Assembly: GCA_938010425.1 (NCBI GenBank)
Contig: CALLUO010000027.1
Coordinates: 35,092-99,091 of the forward strand
Direction of reading: 5' to 3'
Source: an uncultured Elioraea sp.
Lineage (GTDB): Bacteria; Pseudomonadota; Alphaproteobacteria; Acetobacterales; Acetobacteraceae
DNA: 64,000 nt
Numbering within the stretch: the first letter of the stretch is position 1; each line of letters begins with the position of its first letter. The position numbers were made by a program, and so were the translations under genes. Below, piece by piece: positions 1 to 8,625 of the stretch. Below the pieces are notes generated by a model. It ran no database searches, had not been told where the DNA came from, and saw nothing but the letters and a program-made list of their open reading frames with translations.

Positions 1-447
1 TTGTCGCAAGGTGTGATCGACGGCGCTGTGGTGCCTTGGGAGGTGGTGCCCGCCATTCGGCTGCACGAGATGGTTCGCTACCACACCGAAATTCCCGGTA
101 GCCCCACGCTCTATATCGCGACCTTCGTGCTGGCGATGAACCGCGCGCGCTACGAGTCTCTTCCTGCAGACTTACGCGCCGTGCTGGATCGCAATTCTGG
201 GGAAGCGGCAGCCGAGATGGCGTCCAAAGTGTGGGATGAGCAGGGCCCTGCGGTGGTTGAGCAGGTGCGCCGTCGCGGCAATGAGATCGTCATCATCACC
301 GAGGAGGAGCGGCTTCGTTGGCAGCGCGCAACCGAGCCGGTGATCGAAGCGTGGGTGCGCGCCATGCGCGAGCGCAACATTGACGGCGGTGCCTTGCTCG
401 AGGAAGCGCGCGCGCTGATCGCCGAGATCGGGCGCGGGCGGGTCTGA
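1..447 (+). CDS. TRAP transporter solute-binding protein (DctP family), C-terminal part
   Basis: The window opens inside this gene, leaving 148 residues of the C-terminal half and a TGA stop. The visible part fits the last third of a DctP-type periplasmic binding protein, where helices rich in Arg and Glu follow the ligand-binding hinge (for example the segment FVLAMNRARYESLPADLRAV near residue 41). These proteins capture carboxylate-type ligands in the periplasm and hand them to a DctQ/DctM membrane pair. That pair follows directly, 24 bases downstream on the same strand, which supports the call. The ligand cannot be told from sequence, and the signal peptide and N-terminal lobe lie outside the window. 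Confidence 0.85.
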   Translation: MSQGVIDGAVVPWEVVPAIRLHEMVRYHTEIPGSPTLYIATFVLAMNRARYESLPADLRAVLDRNSGEAAAEMASKVWDEQGPAVVEQVRRRGNEIVIITEEERLRWQRATEPVIEAWVRAMRERNIDGGALLEEARALIAEIGRGRV

Positions 448-471
448 GGCACGCCAGCTCAACGCGATGGG

Positions 472-996
472 ATGGTCGAGGGGGGAGGCTGCGTGCGCAG
501 GGTAGGGCAGGGGCGCGGCCCAGCAAGCCTGCCGGGCTGGCTCGCGCGTCACTTCGCGGTGGTGGGCGGTATTGTTCTGCTGGCTGCCGCCCTGCTCACC
601 TGCGCGAGCGTTTTGCGCCGGTGGCTCGATGGCCGTGCCATTCGCGGCGACTTCGAGCTTGTTTCGCTTGCCTCCGCCATCGCCCTCTTTGCCGCCTTCG
701 CCTTCGCCGCCTCGCGTGGTGCTAATGTGGCTGTGACGAGCTTCACCGCCTGGCTTCCTCAGCGTCTGCAGAGCGCGATTGACACGATCTGGCTTCTGCT
801 CTGGGCCGGCGTGTGTGTCCTACTTGCTGAGCGCCTGTTCGTCACGGCGTCGGAACTGTACGCGACCGGGACGGTAACCATGGCGCTCGGCATGCCCACA
901 TGGTGGGTGGCCGGCATTGGCGCGGCCGCCTTCGCGCTGGCGGGTCTTGCCGCCCTCGTCCGTCCCTTCGCAGCACCGTCCGATTCCCGCCGGTGA
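472..996 (+). CDS. TRAP transporter small permease (DctQ family)
   Basis: The protein has 174 residues with four hydrophobic segments (about residues 28-50, 60-80, 100-122 and 138-160), the expected size and topology of the small TRAP membrane subunit. It bridges the binding protein and the large permease in Na+-coupled uptake. It lies between DctP and DctM genes. The ATG at 472 is used here; a GTG at 493 would remove a short Gly-rich leader and is also possible. Its TGA stop (994-996) overlaps the GTG start of the next gene (993), so translation is probably coupled. Confidence 0.85.
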   Translation: MVEGGGCVRRVGQGRGPASLPGWLARHFAVVGGIVLLAAALLTCASVLRRWLDGRAIRGDFELVSLASAIALFAAFAFAASRGANVAVTSFTAWLPQRLQSAIDTIWLLLWAGVCVLLAERLFVTASELYATGTVTMALGMPTWWVAGIGAAAFALAGLAALVRPFAAPSDSRR

Positions 997-2321
997 CCGG
1001 CCTGCCGCCCGAGATTTTGGCTGCGCTTAAGGGCTTCGCAGCCCTCCTCGGGCTGATCATCTTGCGCTGCCCGATCGCCCTCGCCATGCTCCTCGTTGGC
1101 GGTGTGGGCTATGCGCAGATTGCCGGCTGGCCGATCCTGCTCAACTACCTCAAGGGCACGCCCTACCACCTGTTCGCCAACTACACGCTTTCCGTGATCC
1201 CGCTGTTTGTGCTGATGGGGGCGATTGCGGAACGGGCCGGGCTTGCGGGCGACCTTTTCGCCGCTGCCGAATATCTTTTCGGGCGCAAGCGTGGCGGGCC
1301 TGCGATCGCGGTGATCGTCGCCTGTGGGGCTTTCGGCGCCGTGTGCGGTTCCTCGGTCGCGACCACGGCGACCTTCGCCCGCGCCGCGTTGCCGGAACTG
1401 CGCCGGCTTGGTTACGCGCCTGGCTTTGCCGCAGGGCTCGTCTCAGCCGGCGGAACGCTCGGCATTCTCATTCCGCCCTCGGTGATTCTCGTCATCTACG
1501 CCATTGTCACGGAACAGAACATCGCGCGCCTTTTCCTCGCCGCGCTTTTGCCTGGCCTGCTTGCGGTGCTGCTTTACGCTCTCGCGGTTGCGTTTGCGGT
1601 GCGACTTCTGCCGGAGCTTGGCGGACAGGGCGAAGGCACGGGGGATCGCGCCGCTTTGCGCCGCGTGGTGCCCGTGCTCGGGGTGGGCGTGATCGTTTTG
1701 GGCGGCATCTACGGCGGCGTGTTCACCCCAACCGAAGGCGCCTCCGTTGGTGCGGTCGCGATGCTCGCTGTTGCTCTTGCACGGCGCGGCTTCGGTTTCT
1801 GGGGTCTGGCAGAAGCCTTGCGGGCGACCGCCGAGACCTCGGGCATGATCTTCGCCATCCTGCTCGGGGCCAATCTCTTCAACGCTTTCCTCGCGCTGAC
1901 CCAGGCGCCGGACGTGCTGCAGCTGTGGCTGGAGGGGCTTGAGGTTTCGCCCGTCATGGTGCTGGTTGCGATCCTTGCGATCTACATCCTGCTCGGTGCG
2001 GTGATGGACGAACTCGCGATGATTTTGCTCACCTTGCCCGTGTTCTTCCCGCTTGTTGTCGGGCTCGACTTCGCGCTTACGCGCGATGAGGTCGCGATCT
2101 GGTTCGGGGTGCTGGTGTTGATCGTGGTTGGCATGGGGCTGATTTCGCCCCCCGTTGGTTTGAACGTTTTCGTTGCGGGCGGCATCGCACGCGACGTCGC
2201 TTTGCCGCGGATCTTCGCCGGCGTGTTGCCGTTCCTTATCGCCGATGCGGTGAAGCTCGCGCTCTGTGTCGCGCTGCCATCGTTGTCGCTTGGTCTCGTA
2301 CGCGCTTTCGGCGGCGGCTGA
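993..2321 (+). CDS. TRAP transporter large permease (DctM family)
   Basis: This 442-residue polytopic membrane protein is the ion-coupled translocating subunit of the TRAP importer. Family hallmarks are visible: PLFVLMGAIAERAGLAGDLF in the first third, the small-residue stretch CGAFGAVCGSSVATTATFA, LGILIPPSVILVIYA, GVFTPTEGASVGAV, and GLISPPVGLNVFVAGGIA near the C-terminus. I chose the GTG at 993 because it overlaps the stop of the small permease in a GTGA arrangement and starts just before the first helix; an in-frame upstream extension would run through the DctQ gene. The gene ends 8 bases from the convergent iron-exporter gene, leaving almost no room for separate terminators. Confidence 0.92.
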   Translation: MTGLPPEILAALKGFAALLGLIILRCPIALAMLLVGGVGYAQIAGWPILLNYLKGTPYHLFANYTLSVIPLFVLMGAIAERAGLAGDLFAAAEYLFGRKRGGPAIAVIVACGAFGAVCGSSVATTATFARAALPELRRLGYAPGFAAGLVSAGGTLGILIPPSVILVIYAIVTEQNIARLFLAALLPGLLAVLLYALAVAFAVRLLPELGGQGEGTGDRAALRRVVPVLGVGVIVLGGIYGGVFTPTEGASVGAVAMLAVALARRGFGFWGLAEALRATAETSGMIFAILLGANLFNAFLALTQAPDVLQLWLEGLEVSPVMVLVAILAIYILLGAVMDELAMILLTLPVFFPLVVGLDFALTRDEVAIWFGVLVLIVVGMGLISPPVGLNVFVAGGIARDVALPRIFAGVLPFLIADAVKLALCVALPSLSLGLVRAFGGG

Positions 2322-2329
2322 AGCGGGGC

Positions 2330-3319
2330 TTACCCGCCGCCGATGAAGATTCCAGCGGCCAGCACGAGGCTGCCGCCAAGCACCACTTGGAACACCGCCC
2401 GCCGCCAGGGGGTTTCCATGTAACGGTTCTGGATCCAAGCGATCGCCCAAAGTTCGACAAAAACGACAGCGAGCGCGATGATGGTTGCGGTCCAGAAATG
2501 CGGAATGAGGTAGGGCAGGGCGTGGCCCAGCCCGCCAAGTGTTGTCATGACGCCGCAGGCAAGACCGCGTTTAACCGGTGAACCACGGCCCGACAGTTTG
2601 CCATCGTCGTGCGCCGCTTCGGTGAAGCCCATAGAAATGCCGGCACCGACCGAAGCCGAGAGCCCGACGAGGAATGTCGTCCACGGGTCCTGGGTCGCGA
2701 AAGCGGTGGCGAAGATGGGGGCGAGAGTGGACACCGAGCCGTCCATGAGCCCTGCGAGGCCCGGTTGTACCCAGGTGAGAATAAACTGCCGGCGAGCCGC
2801 CAGCTCCTCTTTGGAGGCGGCGCCGCTCTCCCGCAACTTCTCTGTCATGGCCGCAACGCCGCGCTCGTGCCGGGCTTCCACGGCGGCGAGATCGCCCAAC
2901 AGGGTGCGGACCTCGGCGTCCATCGAGCGCGCCGCAGCCTGGCGATAGAAGCGTTCGGCCTCCCGTTCCATCGCCATCGCCTCGGCACGGATGCGCTCGA
3001 TCGGCAGGTTCTCCACCAACCAGACGGGGCGGCGGTCGTAAAAGTCGGCGACGTGTTCCCGCCGGATAGGCAGGATGAGATCGCCAAAACGTGCGCGATA
3101 GAGCTCGATCAAGCGCCGACGATGCGCGTCTTCCTCCGCCGCCATCGCCTCGAACATGCGGGCGGTGGCGGGGTAGGTGTCGCGCAGCCGCTTGGCGTAA
3201 AGCGCGTAAATGCGGGAGTCTTCCTCTTCCGCCGAGATCGCAAGGGCGAGGATCTCCTCGGCAGAGAGGCTGTCAAACCGCCTACGGCCGGAGAACGGCC
3301 AGAAGAACACACCGCGCAT
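2330..3319 (-). CDS. mbfA: Er-VIT1/MbfA-type membrane iron exporter (ferritin-like plus VIT1 domains)
   Basis: The 329-residue protein fuses two domains. Residues about 15-165 form a ferritin-like four-helix bundle with repeated metal-ligand motifs (ISAEEEDSRIY, MAAEEDAHRRRL, VEARHERGVAAM). Residues about 185-329 are a VIT1/CCC1-like membrane domain with several hydrophobic helices and the sequence SVGAGISMGFTEAA. In characterised rhizobial and Agrobacterium MbfA this architecture exports Fe2+ and protects against iron and peroxide stress, under Irr/Fur-type control. The upstream region is locally AT-rich and carries a TACAAT hexamer on the minus strand, but I could not find a clear Irr box. 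It is convergent with the TRAP permease. Confidence 0.85.
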   Translation of the reverse strand: MRGVFFWPFSGRRRFDSLSAEEILALAISAEEEDSRIYALYAKRLRDTYPATARMFEAMAAEEDAHRRRLIELYRARFGDLILPIRREHVADFYDRRPVWLVENLPIERIRAEAMAMEREAERFYRQAAARSMDAEVRTLLGDLAAVEARHERGVAAMTEKLRESGAASKEELAARRQFILTWVQPGLAGLMDGSVSTLAPIFATAFATQDPWTTFLVGLSASVGAGISMGFTEAAHDDGKLSGRGSPVKRGLACGVMTTLGGLGHALPYLIPHFWTATIIALAVVFVELWAIAWIQNRYMETPWRRAVFQVVLGGSLVLAAGIFIGGG

Positions 3320-3513
3320 CGTGGCTCCTTCGCCCCATTACTCCATTGGCGAATTGCAAGGATATTGTACGGCAGGTCGCGCTGTTGAGGGCGCGGGCCG
3401 CCGGCGGGACGTGACACCGAACTCTTGCCTACCTTCGGTCCGCCGTCCCGCCCGCTGTCGGAACATCTGGCGCAAACCGCACGCTACGGCCCGAGTCCGT
3501 CTGAAGGTGCAGG

Positions 3514-3538
3514 GAAGGGGGCGAAGCTTTCCCCCTTC
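3514..3538. repeat. Short inverted repeat upstream of exonuclease III
   Basis: An 8-base stem (GAAGGGGG paired with CCCCCTTC) encloses a 9-base loop in the divergent region between mbfA and xthA. There is no T tract on either side, so an intrinsic terminator is not convincing. The rest of the roughly 300-base divergent region shows no gene. Confidence 0.4.
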
Positions 3539-3621
3539 GCAGAGGAGGGTCGCGTAGAGCGGCTAGCTCCATGTCCCGTGCTTGCGTTACACCTGCGAGG
3601 TCGACTGTGCTGCCGAACACC

Positions 3622-4449
3622 ATGGCCCGACGTCCTAAAAAGCTTCGTCTCGTCACCTGGAACATCAACTCCATCCGCCTTCGTCTGGCCCGCCTCGCCG
3701 ACCTTGCGGTCGCGCTGGAGCCGGATGTGATTTGCCTGCAGGAAACCAAGGTTGCGGACGAGGAATTTCCGCTGCGCGAAGTGCGGGCAACCGGTTACCG
3801 CCATATCGCGTACCGCGGGGAGAAGGGGTACAACGGCGTTGCCATTCTCTCGAAGATCCCGCTTGCGGTGATTCCTTCCACACCCGATTGGTGCGGCAAA
3901 GGGGAGAGCCGGCATCTTGCGGTTGATCTCGACATTCCAGGGGCCCCGGTGCGCCTGCATAATTTCTACGTTCCTGCTGGCGGCGACGTGCCTGACCCTG
4001 AGGCCAACCCGAAATTCCGCCACAAGCTCGACTTTGTGGCCGAAGCGACGCACTGGTTCGCCAATGGCGCGGGCAGCACCCCGCGTCAGATCATCGCCGG
4101 TGATCTCAACATCGCCCCCCTTCCCGACGATGTGTGGAGCCACCGGCAGTTGCTAGATGTGGTTTCGCACACACCAGTGGAGACAGAAGCGCTCGGGCGC
4201 TGGCAGGCCACCGCCGGGGGCTGGATCGACGCGATGCGCCATTTCGTGCCGCCACCGGAAAAACTCTACACTTGGTGGTCGTACCGCAATCGAGATTGGC
4301 GCCAGTCTGATCGCGGGCGTCGTCTCGACCATATCTGGGTCAGCCCGGACATGATCGGTGCCCTGAAATCGGGAGAAGTGCTGAAGGACGCGCGCGACTG
4401 GCCGCTTGCCTCCGATCACGTGCCGGTCTGCGTCGAGCTGCTGGTCTGA
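3622..4449 (+). CDS. xthA: Exodeoxyribonuclease III (xth family AP endonuclease)
   Basis: This 275-residue enzyme belongs to the exonuclease III/APE1 family that cleaves DNA at abasic sites and degrades 3' ends during base-excision repair. Family motifs appear in order: TWNINSIRLRL near residue 10, CLQETK with the metal-binding Glu, YNGVAILS, GDLNIAPLPDD, RLDHIWVS and the catalytic SDHVPVC near the C-terminus. The ATG at 3622 is preferred over an in-frame ATG at 3571 because the protein then begins with the usual short basic lead-in MARRPKKLRL. It is convergent with the next gene, 7 bases away. Confidence 0.95.
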   Translation: MARRPKKLRLVTWNINSIRLRLARLADLAVALEPDVICLQETKVADEEFPLREVRATGYRHIAYRGEKGYNGVAILSKIPLAVIPSTPDWCGKGESRHLAVDLDIPGAPVRLHNFYVPAGGDVPDPEANPKFRHKLDFVAEATHWFANGAGSTPRQIIAGDLNIAPLPDDVWSHRQLLDVVSHTPVETEALGRWQATAGGWIDAMRHFVPPPEKLYTWWSYRNRDWRQSDRGRRLDHIWVSPDMIGALKSGEVLKDARDWPLASDHVPVCVELLV

Positions 4450-4456
4450 AGCCGGC

Positions 4457-5806
4457 TCACGCTCGAGTGGGAACCAGAGTTTCGCCGAAGCGAACGAGGC
4501 GTCCTGACGGCGGGCCGATCACTTCGTCCTCACACATGATCATGCGCCCGCGCAGTACCGTCATACGCGGCCACCCTGTGACGCTCATGCCAGCGAAGGG
4601 GGTCCAGCCGCAGGGAGAGATGATCCAATCGTCGGTGATCGTCCGGCGTAGGGAAGGATCGACGATGGTGAAGTCGGCATCGTAGCCGACTGCGATCCGC
4701 CCCTTGCCGACGATGCCATAGACCCGCGCGGGGCCCGCGCACATGAGATCGGCAAGACGCGACCAGGAGAGGCGGCCCGCATGCACGTGATCCAGCATGA
4801 CGGGAACGATGGTCTGCACGCCGGTCAGGCCTGCTGGGCAGCGCGGCCAGGGCAGCATCTTGGCCTCGCGCGGATGAGGGGCATGGTCTGAGGCGACCAC
4901 ATCGACCAGGCCTTCCCGCACCGCAGCCCAGGCCGCCTCAAGATGTCGCCGGTCGCGGATCGGCGGGTTCATCACTGCAAACCCCCCAAGCCGGTCATAG
5001 GCTTCGGGAGCGGCCTGGGTGAGGTGGTTGACCAGCACCTCGATCGTTGCGTGATCGCGGTGTCCGGCAAGCCAAGCCAGCTCCTCCGCCGTCGAGACGT
5101 GCAGGATGTGCACGCGCCGCCCCACCTTGCGCGCAAGCCCTACGATCCGACGCGTCCCCAGAAAAGCCGTCTCGACGTCACGCCACTCCATATGGCGCTG
5201 ATAAGGCTCACCCTCGCGAAACAGATGGGCCCGGTCGCGGAGCCGGTCCTCGTCTTCGGCATGGAATGCGACGCGCCGCTTCCCGGATCGCAGCACTGCC
5301 TCGATGGAAACATCGTCCTCGACAAGCAAGTCTCCGGTCGATGAGCCGGCGAAGACCTTGATCGCGCAAACGCCTTCCTCGGCCTCGAGGTGGGCGAGGT
5401 CGGCGATGTTGCCCTTGGTCGCGCCAACATAGAAACCGATGTCGACAAAGGTGCGATCCACGACATGCCGGCGCTTCCAGGCGAGCCGTTCCGAATCCGT
5501 GATCGGAGGCTTCGTGTTCGGCATGTCGAACACGGCAACAACGCCGCCCAAAGCAGCAGCCTTCGTTCCCGTCGCGATCGTTTCCACCTCGTCCGCGCCG
5601 GGCTCGCGCAGGTGCACGTGCGCATCGATCAGCCCCGGCAGCACGATGAGGCCGCGCGCGTCGATCGTCTCCGCTGCCTCGGCGCGCGAGAGCATGCCGA
5701 GGGCTGCGATCCGTCCGTCCCGCACGCCGATGTCAAGCGCGTCCGTTCCCCACGGAAGTACGACGGTTCCGCCTCGGATCATCAGATCGAATGGCGTGTT
5801 CGCCAT
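4457..5806 (-). CDS. Dihydroorotase-family cyclic amidohydrolase (class I)
   Basis: The 449-residue protein is a zinc-dependent amidohydrolase of the dihydroorotase/allantoinase branch. It shows the metal site DAHVHLREPG near residue 60, the substrate-side motif MPNTKPPITD, HILHVSTAEEL, and VVASDHAPHPREAK with the catalytic Asp. Dihydroorotase closes carbamoyl-aspartate to dihydroorotate in pyrimidine synthesis; allantoinases share the fold and motifs, so the exact substrate is not certain. The gene lies 21 bases downstream of the AsnB-type gene on the same strand and may be the last member of that operon. No pyrB neighbour is present. Confidence 0.85.
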   Translation of the reverse strand: MANTPFDLMIRGGTVVLPWGTDALDIGVRDGRIAALGMLSRAEAAETIDARGLIVLPGLIDAHVHLREPGADEVETIATGTKAAALGGVVAVFDMPNTKPPITDSERLAWKRRHVVDRTFVDIGFYVGATKGNIADLAHLEAEEGVCAIKVFAGSSTGDLLVEDDVSIEAVLRSGKRRVAFHAEDEDRLRDRAHLFREGEPYQRHMEWRDVETAFLGTRRIVGLARKVGRRVHILHVSTAEELAWLAGHRDHATIEVLVNHLTQAAPEAYDRLGGFAVMNPPIRDRRHLEAAWAAVREGLVDVVASDHAPHPREAKMLPWPRCPAGLTGVQTIVPVMLDHVHAGRLSWSRLADLMCAGPARVYGIVGKGRIAVGYDADFTIVDPSLRRTITDDWIISPCGWTPFAGMSVTGWPRMTVLRGRMIMCEDEVIGPPSGRLVRFGETLVPTRA

Positions 5807-5827
5807 CTGTGCCCCCTTCGGTCTGTT

Positions 5828-7594
5828 TCACGCTTTTGCGGCGAGAACCTCAAACACGTCTCCGCTCGGGTCGATGCCGCGAATGTGCACGCGATGCCAG
5901 AGGGCGTAGAAGAGGAGCGTCCAGGCGGCGAAACCCGTGTGTTTGCCGCCCGCCTCGAACAGGGCGCGCACACGCTCGGGCGAGCAGACCTCCGTGATCG
6001 CCTCATCGGCGGCGACGAGCGCGCCAAGCTGTGAGCCGGAGTGCGCGATCCAGGCGGCAACAGGGACGGTAAACCCTTGTTTCGGAGCGAAGGGCCGTGC
6101 CGCGGGGAAGTGCCGCTCCAGCCAGGCGCGCAGGAGCCACTTGCCCAGCCTGCCGCGCACTTTCAGCCGATCAGGCAGGCGGAACGAAGCCGCGACCACG
6201 GCTGGGTCGAGCAATGGCGTGCGGCCCTCTATTCCGTGCGCCATCAGGCAGCGATCGAGCTTCACCAGCAGGTCGTTCGGCAGCCACTCCGCAATGTCGG
6301 CGGCCTGTGCTGCCATCAACCGTGTTCGTCCAGGACGCAACGCCCGCTCAAGCGACGCAGCAAGTCCGGTTCGCCAAAACTGTGGCGGAGAACGGCGTAG
6401 GCGAAGCCGCTCTAGAATGCCACGCGTGCGCATCGCCCGCCCGCCCAGCCACCAGGGGCGCATCGCGGCGCGGTATCGGCCATAGCCCGCGAAGAGTTCG
6501 TCTCCGCCCTCGCCGCTCAGCACCACCGTCACGTCAGCCCGGGCGCGCCGAGCAAGCAACCAGGTGGGGATGATGGCGTAATCAGCAGCCGGATCGTCCA
6601 TCGCACCCACGATGGCCGGCAAGTGGCGGATAAAGTCGGTTTCGGTAACGGTGATTTCCTCGTGCGCGGCTCCGGCTGCGCGCGCCACCGCCTGCGCCGC
6701 CACCCTCTCGTCGGCAGAGGACGGATCGTCGAAGCCGGCGGTAAACGCAAGTACGGGGCGCTCCGACATTCGCTGCATGAGGGCGAGAACGGCCGCGCTG
6801 TCGATTCCGCCCGAGAGGAACAGGCCGTAGGGCACGTCGCTGCGCTGATGGAGGCCAACACTCTCCTCAAGAGCGCGGTCAAGGCGGGCAAGCGCCTCTT
6901 CCTCGCCGATCGTCTCCGGACCGCCCTCCGGCAGAGCCGACCGGCCATACCGCTCGACCACGCGACCGGCGGCGATGACCAGCGTCTCGCCGGGCAACAC
7001 GCGCTCGATGCCGCGGAAGACGGTGCCACGCCCAGTGGTGAACTGAAGTTCCAAAAGCTCATCACGCGCGCGGGGCTCAACCTCGGGCGCAATAAGCCCG
7101 GCTGCGATCAGAGCCCGTGGTTCCGAGGCGAAGGCAAGGCCGAACCGGGTGTCGGCAACATAGAGTGGCTTGATGCCGAACGGGTCGCGCGAGAGGAGAA
7201 GCTGGCCTGACCGCGGATCATGCAGAGCAATCGCCCACATCCCGCGCAGCCGGTCGACGAAGCCTATCCCCTCCTGGCGGTAGAGGTGTAGCGGCACCTC
7301 GCAATCGCTCTCGGTTGCGAACCGAACATGGGCGAGCAGGTCACGACGCAACTCGCGGTAGGAGTAAAACTCTCCATTCGCGATCAACGTCGTGCCGTCG
7401 GGCGCCGCAAGCGGCTGGGCGCCGCCCGCTATGTCAATGATGGCGAGCCTGCGATGCACGAGGAGCACGGTGCCCTCCGCGTGCCGTCCCGACCCGTCGG
7501 GCCCGCGGTGCGCCAGGGCGGCGTCAAGCTTCGTTGCGAGATCGGGCGGCAGAGCTGCGCCAGGAGCGCGAGCAAGGCCAGCGATGCCGCACAT
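5828..7594 (-). CDS. asnB: Asparagine synthase-type glutamine amidotransferase
   Basis: The 588-residue protein has the full AsnB layout. An N-terminal class II glutaminase domain begins with MCGIAGLARA, so Cys2 is the nucleophile after Met removal, and continues with HRGPDGSG and NGEFYSYREL. A C-terminal ATP-pyrophosphatase domain carries LFLSGGIDSAAVLAL and LSGEGGDELFAGYGRY. The generic reaction moves glutamine nitrogen to an adenylated carboxylate. Its start overlaps the stop of a glycosyltransferase gene by one base (TGATG), placing it in the glycan operon. It could make free asparagine or amidate a uronic-acid sugar of the surface polysaccharide; sequence alone does not decide. Confidence 0.9.
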   Translation of the reverse strand: MCGIAGLARAPGAALPPDLATKLDAALAHRGPDGSGRHAEGTVLLVHRRLAIIDIAGGAQPLAAPDGTTLIANGEFYSYRELRRDLLAHVRFATESDCEVPLHLYRQEGIGFVDRLRGMWAIALHDPRSGQLLLSRDPFGIKPLYVADTRFGLAFASEPRALIAAGLIAPEVEPRARDELLELQFTTGRGTVFRGIERVLPGETLVIAAGRVVERYGRSALPEGGPETIGEEEALARLDRALEESVGLHQRSDVPYGLFLSGGIDSAAVLALMQRMSERPVLAFTAGFDDPSSADERVAAQAVARAAGAAHEEITVTETDFIRHLPAIVGAMDDPAADYAIIPTWLLARRARADVTVVLSGEGGDELFAGYGRYRAAMRPWWLGGRAMRTRGILERLRLRRSPPQFWRTGLAASLERALRPGRTRLMAAQAADIAEWLPNDLLVKLDRCLMAHGIEGRTPLLDPAVVAASFRLPDRLKVRGRLGKWLLRAWLERHFPAARPFAPKQGFTVPVAAWIAHSGSQLGALVAADEAITEVCSPERVRALFEAGGKHTGFAAWTLLFYALWHRVHIRGIDPSGDVFEVLAAKA

Positions 7595-8625
7595 CAGCGC
7601 TGCGAAAGCTCGCCAAGCAACGACTGCCAGCGCGCCAGCACAGGAGCAGGCGCAAAGCCGCTCGCCCAGGCAGCGCGGCCAGCCTGGGCAAGCGCATGGG
7701 CCAAGGTGCGATCTTCGCGCACGCGGCGGATGGCTTCAGCAAGCGCAGGCGGGTCGTCGATCGGCACGAGAAGTCCCGTCACCTCGTGCGCGATCAGCTC
7801 CTCCGGTCCCGCTGCACGGCAGGCGATGACAGGCCGGCGGGCCGACCAAGCCTCGAGCACGACATTGCCAAGCGGCTCCTGGCGCGAGGGGCAGACGAAC
7901 AAGTCGGCGGCGGCGAGAAGGCTCGCTTGGTCGTTCCGCCAGCCGAGGAAGCGGACGCGATCAGCGACGCCGCTCAACCGCGCAAGTCTCTCCAGGGCAG
8001 AACGTTCCGGCCCCTCTCCGGCGATCACCGCGACAGTGCGGGGGAGCAAGGCGAGTGCGGCGATCAGCGTGTCGAAGCCCTTGGCTCGGTGCAGCCTGCC
8101 CATGGCGAGGACCAAAAGCGCTTCCGCCGGCACGCCGAGCTCTCCGCGCGGCACGGGCTCCGCACCAGCAAAGTCGGGAACGAAGTTCGGCAGGTAGTGA
8201 ACCTTTTCCGCCGGCCAGCCTTGTCCAGTGATCCAGGAGACGAGGCCGCGCGTATTCGCCACAAGGTGGTCGAAACCGCGCCAGTAGGCGAGATCGTAAT
8301 ATCCGCCAAGACGACCGACCCGGACCCAAGGCCCTGTCGGGGTGAAGCGGGCAGCGCGGTTCATCCAGCTCATCACCACCTGCGGCGAAAAGCCTTGCAG
8401 AAAGCGCGCCAGGCGCGGCCGGGTCAGACAATCGAAAGGCCCGCCAAAAGCGAGTTCCACCGGCGCGAGGCCGGCTGCGCGCAAGGCCTGGGCTCGGGCA
8501 GGATGGCGCCGGATCACCGCCAGCACCTCTTCGCCCGCGGCCGCGAGAGCAGAGACGATGCGGACATAGAACGTTTCCGCCCCGCCCACGGCCGCCCCGG
8601 CCATGACCATCGCCAGTCGGGTCAC
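7594..8625 (-). CDS. Glycosyltransferase family 4
   Basis: The 343-residue protein is a GT-B-fold, GT4-type sugar transferase. The N-terminal part holds VMAGAAVGGAETFYVRIVSA, with the Gly-rich acceptor-side loop. The C-terminal half holds VLAMGRLHRAKGFDTLIAAL, VRFLGWRNDQASLLAAADLF, and the nucleotide-sugar motif CPSRQEPLGNVVLEAWSA with its characteristic Glu pair. The GTG at 8625 is the likely start because it overlaps the previous stop in a GTGA arrangement and immediately precedes the first beta strand; a longer in-frame extension upstream runs antisense-like through the ligase gene. Its role is probably LPS or capsule sugar addition at the cytoplasmic face. Confidence 0.88.
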   Translation of the reverse strand: MTRLAMVMAGAAVGGAETFYVRIVSALAAAGEEVLAVIRRHPARAQALRAAGLAPVELAFGGPFDCLTRPRLARFLQGFSPQVVMSWMNRAARFTPTGPWVRVGRLGGYYDLAYWRGFDHLVANTRGLVSWITGQGWPAEKVHYLPNFVPDFAGAEPVPRGELGVPAEALLVLAMGRLHRAKGFDTLIAALALLPRTVAVIAGEGPERSALERLARLSGVADRVRFLGWRNDQASLLAAADLFVCPSRQEPLGNVVLEAWSARRPVIACRAAGPEELIAHEVTGLLVPIDDPPALAEAIRRVREDRTLAHALAQAGRAAWASGFAPAPVLARWQSLLGELSQR

